Assembly (NCBI GenBank): GCA_002296975.1
Contig: DBIS01000292.1
Coordinates: 1 to 8,245 of the forward strand
Source of the DNA: Deltaproteobacteria bacterium UBA796
Lineage (GTDB): Bacteria > Myxococcota_A > UBA796
Length of the DNA stretch: 8,245 bases
Direction: 5' to 3'
Shown here piece by piece: positions 6,883 to 8,245 of this stretch. Made by a program: the position numbers and the translations under genes. Position 1 is the first letter of the stretch. Each line of letters starts with the position of its first letter. Below the pieces are notes generated by a model. That model searched no databases, was not told the DNA's origin, and was given only the letters and a program-made list of their open reading frames with translations.

Positions 6883-8243
6883 GGCGCGGGTTCCAGTTCA
6901 CCCAAAGATGCCGTCGCCAAGCCGATGGCTGAGCCGGTCACCCCGGTCCCCGAGTAGTACATTTTCAAGGTGTCTCCATCCACAACCAAGGCAGAGCCCA
7001 AAACTGAGTTGCTCTCCCAAGTACCTGGTGTGGTGGGTGTGGCGAGAACAGGCAGGGCCGAGCGGGTCCAATGAATGCCATCACGGCTCATCGCCCAGCC
7101 CAACATAAAGTCTCCTCGGGGGCCACCGGTGTAGCTCATCATGTAGTAGCCCTGAGCGTAGACCACCTCAGCACTCTTGACACTCGCGGCCTCCCAGCCA
7201 GCACCCTCTCCCTCAAAAACCGGGTTTTTACAGTGGCGATTCCAGCCAATACCGTCCAAGGAGTACGCATAGCCAATGCGATGGTAGCCCGTGGAGTACC
7301 ACATCTCGAGTTGGCCGTCGGGATGATGAATAATGCTCGGATGTGCGACTGCTGTGCCTGCCCAATCCAGCTCTGAATCGCTCCAGCCAAACACCGGATT
7401 CTCTGGGTAAAGAGCAGAGAGGGCCGCACCGTCCACAGCAGCCATGCCGATGGTCAAGTCGCCCGTCTCACCGCCTCTTCCTGTAAAATAAACCCGCCAA
7501 TCGATACCCACTTGAAGAAACATGGGGCTGTTGGTCGCGTACCGACGCCAGCTTCCGTCCAAGCCCGTGGGCAAGATGGATTCGCCAGCCACCTTGGTCC
7601 AAGCCACGCCGTCATTCGATGTCGCGACCCCGATTGAGTAGTCCAGGTCCGGGGTGCGGGCGTGCCACATCACCCAGGTGTCATCGACCTTGGCGACCGA
7701 TGGAAACATCAACCCTGCGGCATCTGGGCTTGGTGAGTGGCCCGGCGACAAGACGGGGTTGGCGGAGTGACGGCTGAAGTTCGGTACAAAGGGCAGCCCT
7801 TCGAGTGGGGTGGTGTCGCGCTCAATTCCGTCGACAAAACCAAAGGGCCGCCCGGTGAGCATGGCTGAAGCCTCGGTATGATCATCTTCGTGGGAAACAA
7901 CCGCCACAACTTCGGTGTCGCCCAATGGGACGCCCCACACACAGGCCTGGGCCAGACCGGTGCCGTCGGTCTGTAAATCCGGGCCGATGCAATCGTTGCC
8001 GAGCCAGATGTCGACATTGGCACCTTCGGCGGGCTCATGTTCGTCGCTGACAATCACCGAAACACAAACGGTCGCGCACTCATCGACGATGTCGAGATCG
8101 TCGGTGAAGGCGAGGGTGGCCTTTAAACTTTGGGGCGACGCAGGGGTGAGGCCGGCTGCGGTATCGACATCCTCTGGCCCTGACTCATCACCGGCGGGTT
8201 TGTCGTGGCTACACGAAACAAGACCCACCATCATCATCATCAT
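6879..8243 (-). CDS. Lipoprotein with Ig-like domain and five-bladed beta-propeller (GH43/GH32-like fold), start probably outside window
   Basis: At least 454 residues. Seen: lipobox LVSC with Cys11, then an acidic linker (12-38). A roughly 90-residue Ig-like beta domain follows (about 39-130, with Cys56, 60, 85 and 101 possibly forming disulphides), then a propeller. Five blade cores repeat: WVMWHAR (190), WRVYFTGRGG (249), LEMWYSTG (312), YYMMSYTGG (366) and LKMYYSGTG (426). Three copies of an xxGxAxSxDGxxWxR unit appear at 203, 322 and 380, and ENPVF/KNPVF recurs at 281 and 339. This pattern is typical of the GH43/GH32/GH68/GH130-like five-bladed fold. I cannot identify a complete catalytic triad, so it may bind rather than cleave carbohydrate. 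The visible start, five consecutive Met codons with no Arg or Lys before the lipobox, abuts the window edge. The true start is therefore probably upstream. Its stop overlaps the next gene's start as ATGA. Confidence 0.82.
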   Translation of the reverse strand: MMMMMVGLVSCSHDKPAGDESGPEDVDTAAGLTPASPQSLKATLAFTDDLDIVDECATVCVSVIVSDEHEPAEGANVDIWLGNDCIGPDLQTDGTGLAQACVWGVPLGDTEVVAVVSHEDDHTEASAMLTGRPFGFVDGIERDTTPLEGLPFVPNFSRHSANPVLSPGHSPSPDAAGLMFPSVAKVDDTWVMWHARTPDLDYSIGVATSNDGVAWTKVAGESILPTGLDGSWRRYATNSPMFLQVGIDWRVYFTGRGGETGDLTIGMAAVDGAALSALYPENPVFGWSDSELDWAGTAVAHPSIIHHPDGQLEMWYSTGYHRIGYAYSLDGIGWNRHCKNPVFEGEGAGWEAASVKSAEVVYAQGYYMMSYTGGPRGDFMLGWAMSRDGIHWTRSALPVLATPTTPGTWESNSVLGSALVVDGDTLKMYYSGTGVTGSAIGLATASLGELEPAP

Positions 8244-8245
8244 CA
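8229..8245. repeat. CAT/ATG trinucleotide tract at the lipoprotein N-terminus
   Basis: Five complete CAT units plus a partial sixth run to the window edge. On the minus strand they read as consecutive ATG codons at the start of the lipoprotein gene. The tract may continue beyond the window. Confidence 0.85.

Noticed and set aside
8229..8245. The CAT tract as an on/off phase-variation switch
   Set aside because: The repeat unit is three bases, so gain or loss of units keeps the reading frame.

Overview
The window is fully packed with protein-coding genes. I see no RNA genes, insertion sequences, CRISPR arrays or attachment sites, and no gene-free stretch longer than about 70 bases. The sequence is moderately GC-rich. 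It carries a Gram-negative outer-membrane porin with a C-terminal Phe. It also carries lipoproteins whose mature N-termini are Asp/Gly/Thr-rich linkers (CGGDKSQ..., DTAGDSG..., CSHDKPAGDESGPEDVDTAAG). That style is common in Myxococcota, Bradymonadota and other former Deltaproteobacteria, so I suggest such a lineage. This is an inference from style, not a phylogenetic result.

Region 1 (1-3071, plus strand) is a phosphate ABC importer operon: the end of pstC (cut by the window edge), pstA, and two consecutive PstB-type ATPase genes. All junctions overlap (4, 7 and 8 bp), which suggests translational coupling. The striking point is that the two ATPases are degenerate in complementary ways. PstB-1 keeps a perfect LSGGQ signature but has lost the Q-loop Gln (Pro) and the switch His (Asn). 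PstB-2 keeps Walker A, Q-loop, Walker B, D-loop and switch His but has lost the signature (LSLEA). If they pair as a heterodimer, one consensus and one degenerate ATP site result. This asymmetric design is well known in some ABC exporters but is not the textbook PstB2 homodimer. No pstS or phoU is present in the window, and phoU does not follow pstB here.

Region 2 (3068-4066, minus strand) is a porin of the OprO/OprP-like type. It converges on pstB-2 so tightly that the two stop codons share the palindrome TTAA. Its position next to pst suggests it supplies anions or phosphate to the periplasm. Across a 71-bp divergent spacer lies region 3 (4138-4515, plus strand), a short DksA/TraR-family zinc-finger protein, a likely RNA-polymerase-binding regulator.

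Region 4 (4528-8243, minus strand) is a two-gene unit of secreted lipoproteins with a 4-bp ATGA overlap. The upstream member, probably cut at the window edge, joins a small Ig-like domain to a five-bladed beta-propeller like those of GH43/GH32/GH130-type enzymes. The downstream 784-residue member has a propeller-like N-terminal half and a Cys-containing C-terminal half that may be a divergent polysaccharide-deacetylase or glycosidase-like barrel. Together they look like a surface carbohydrate-binding or processing pair of unknown function.
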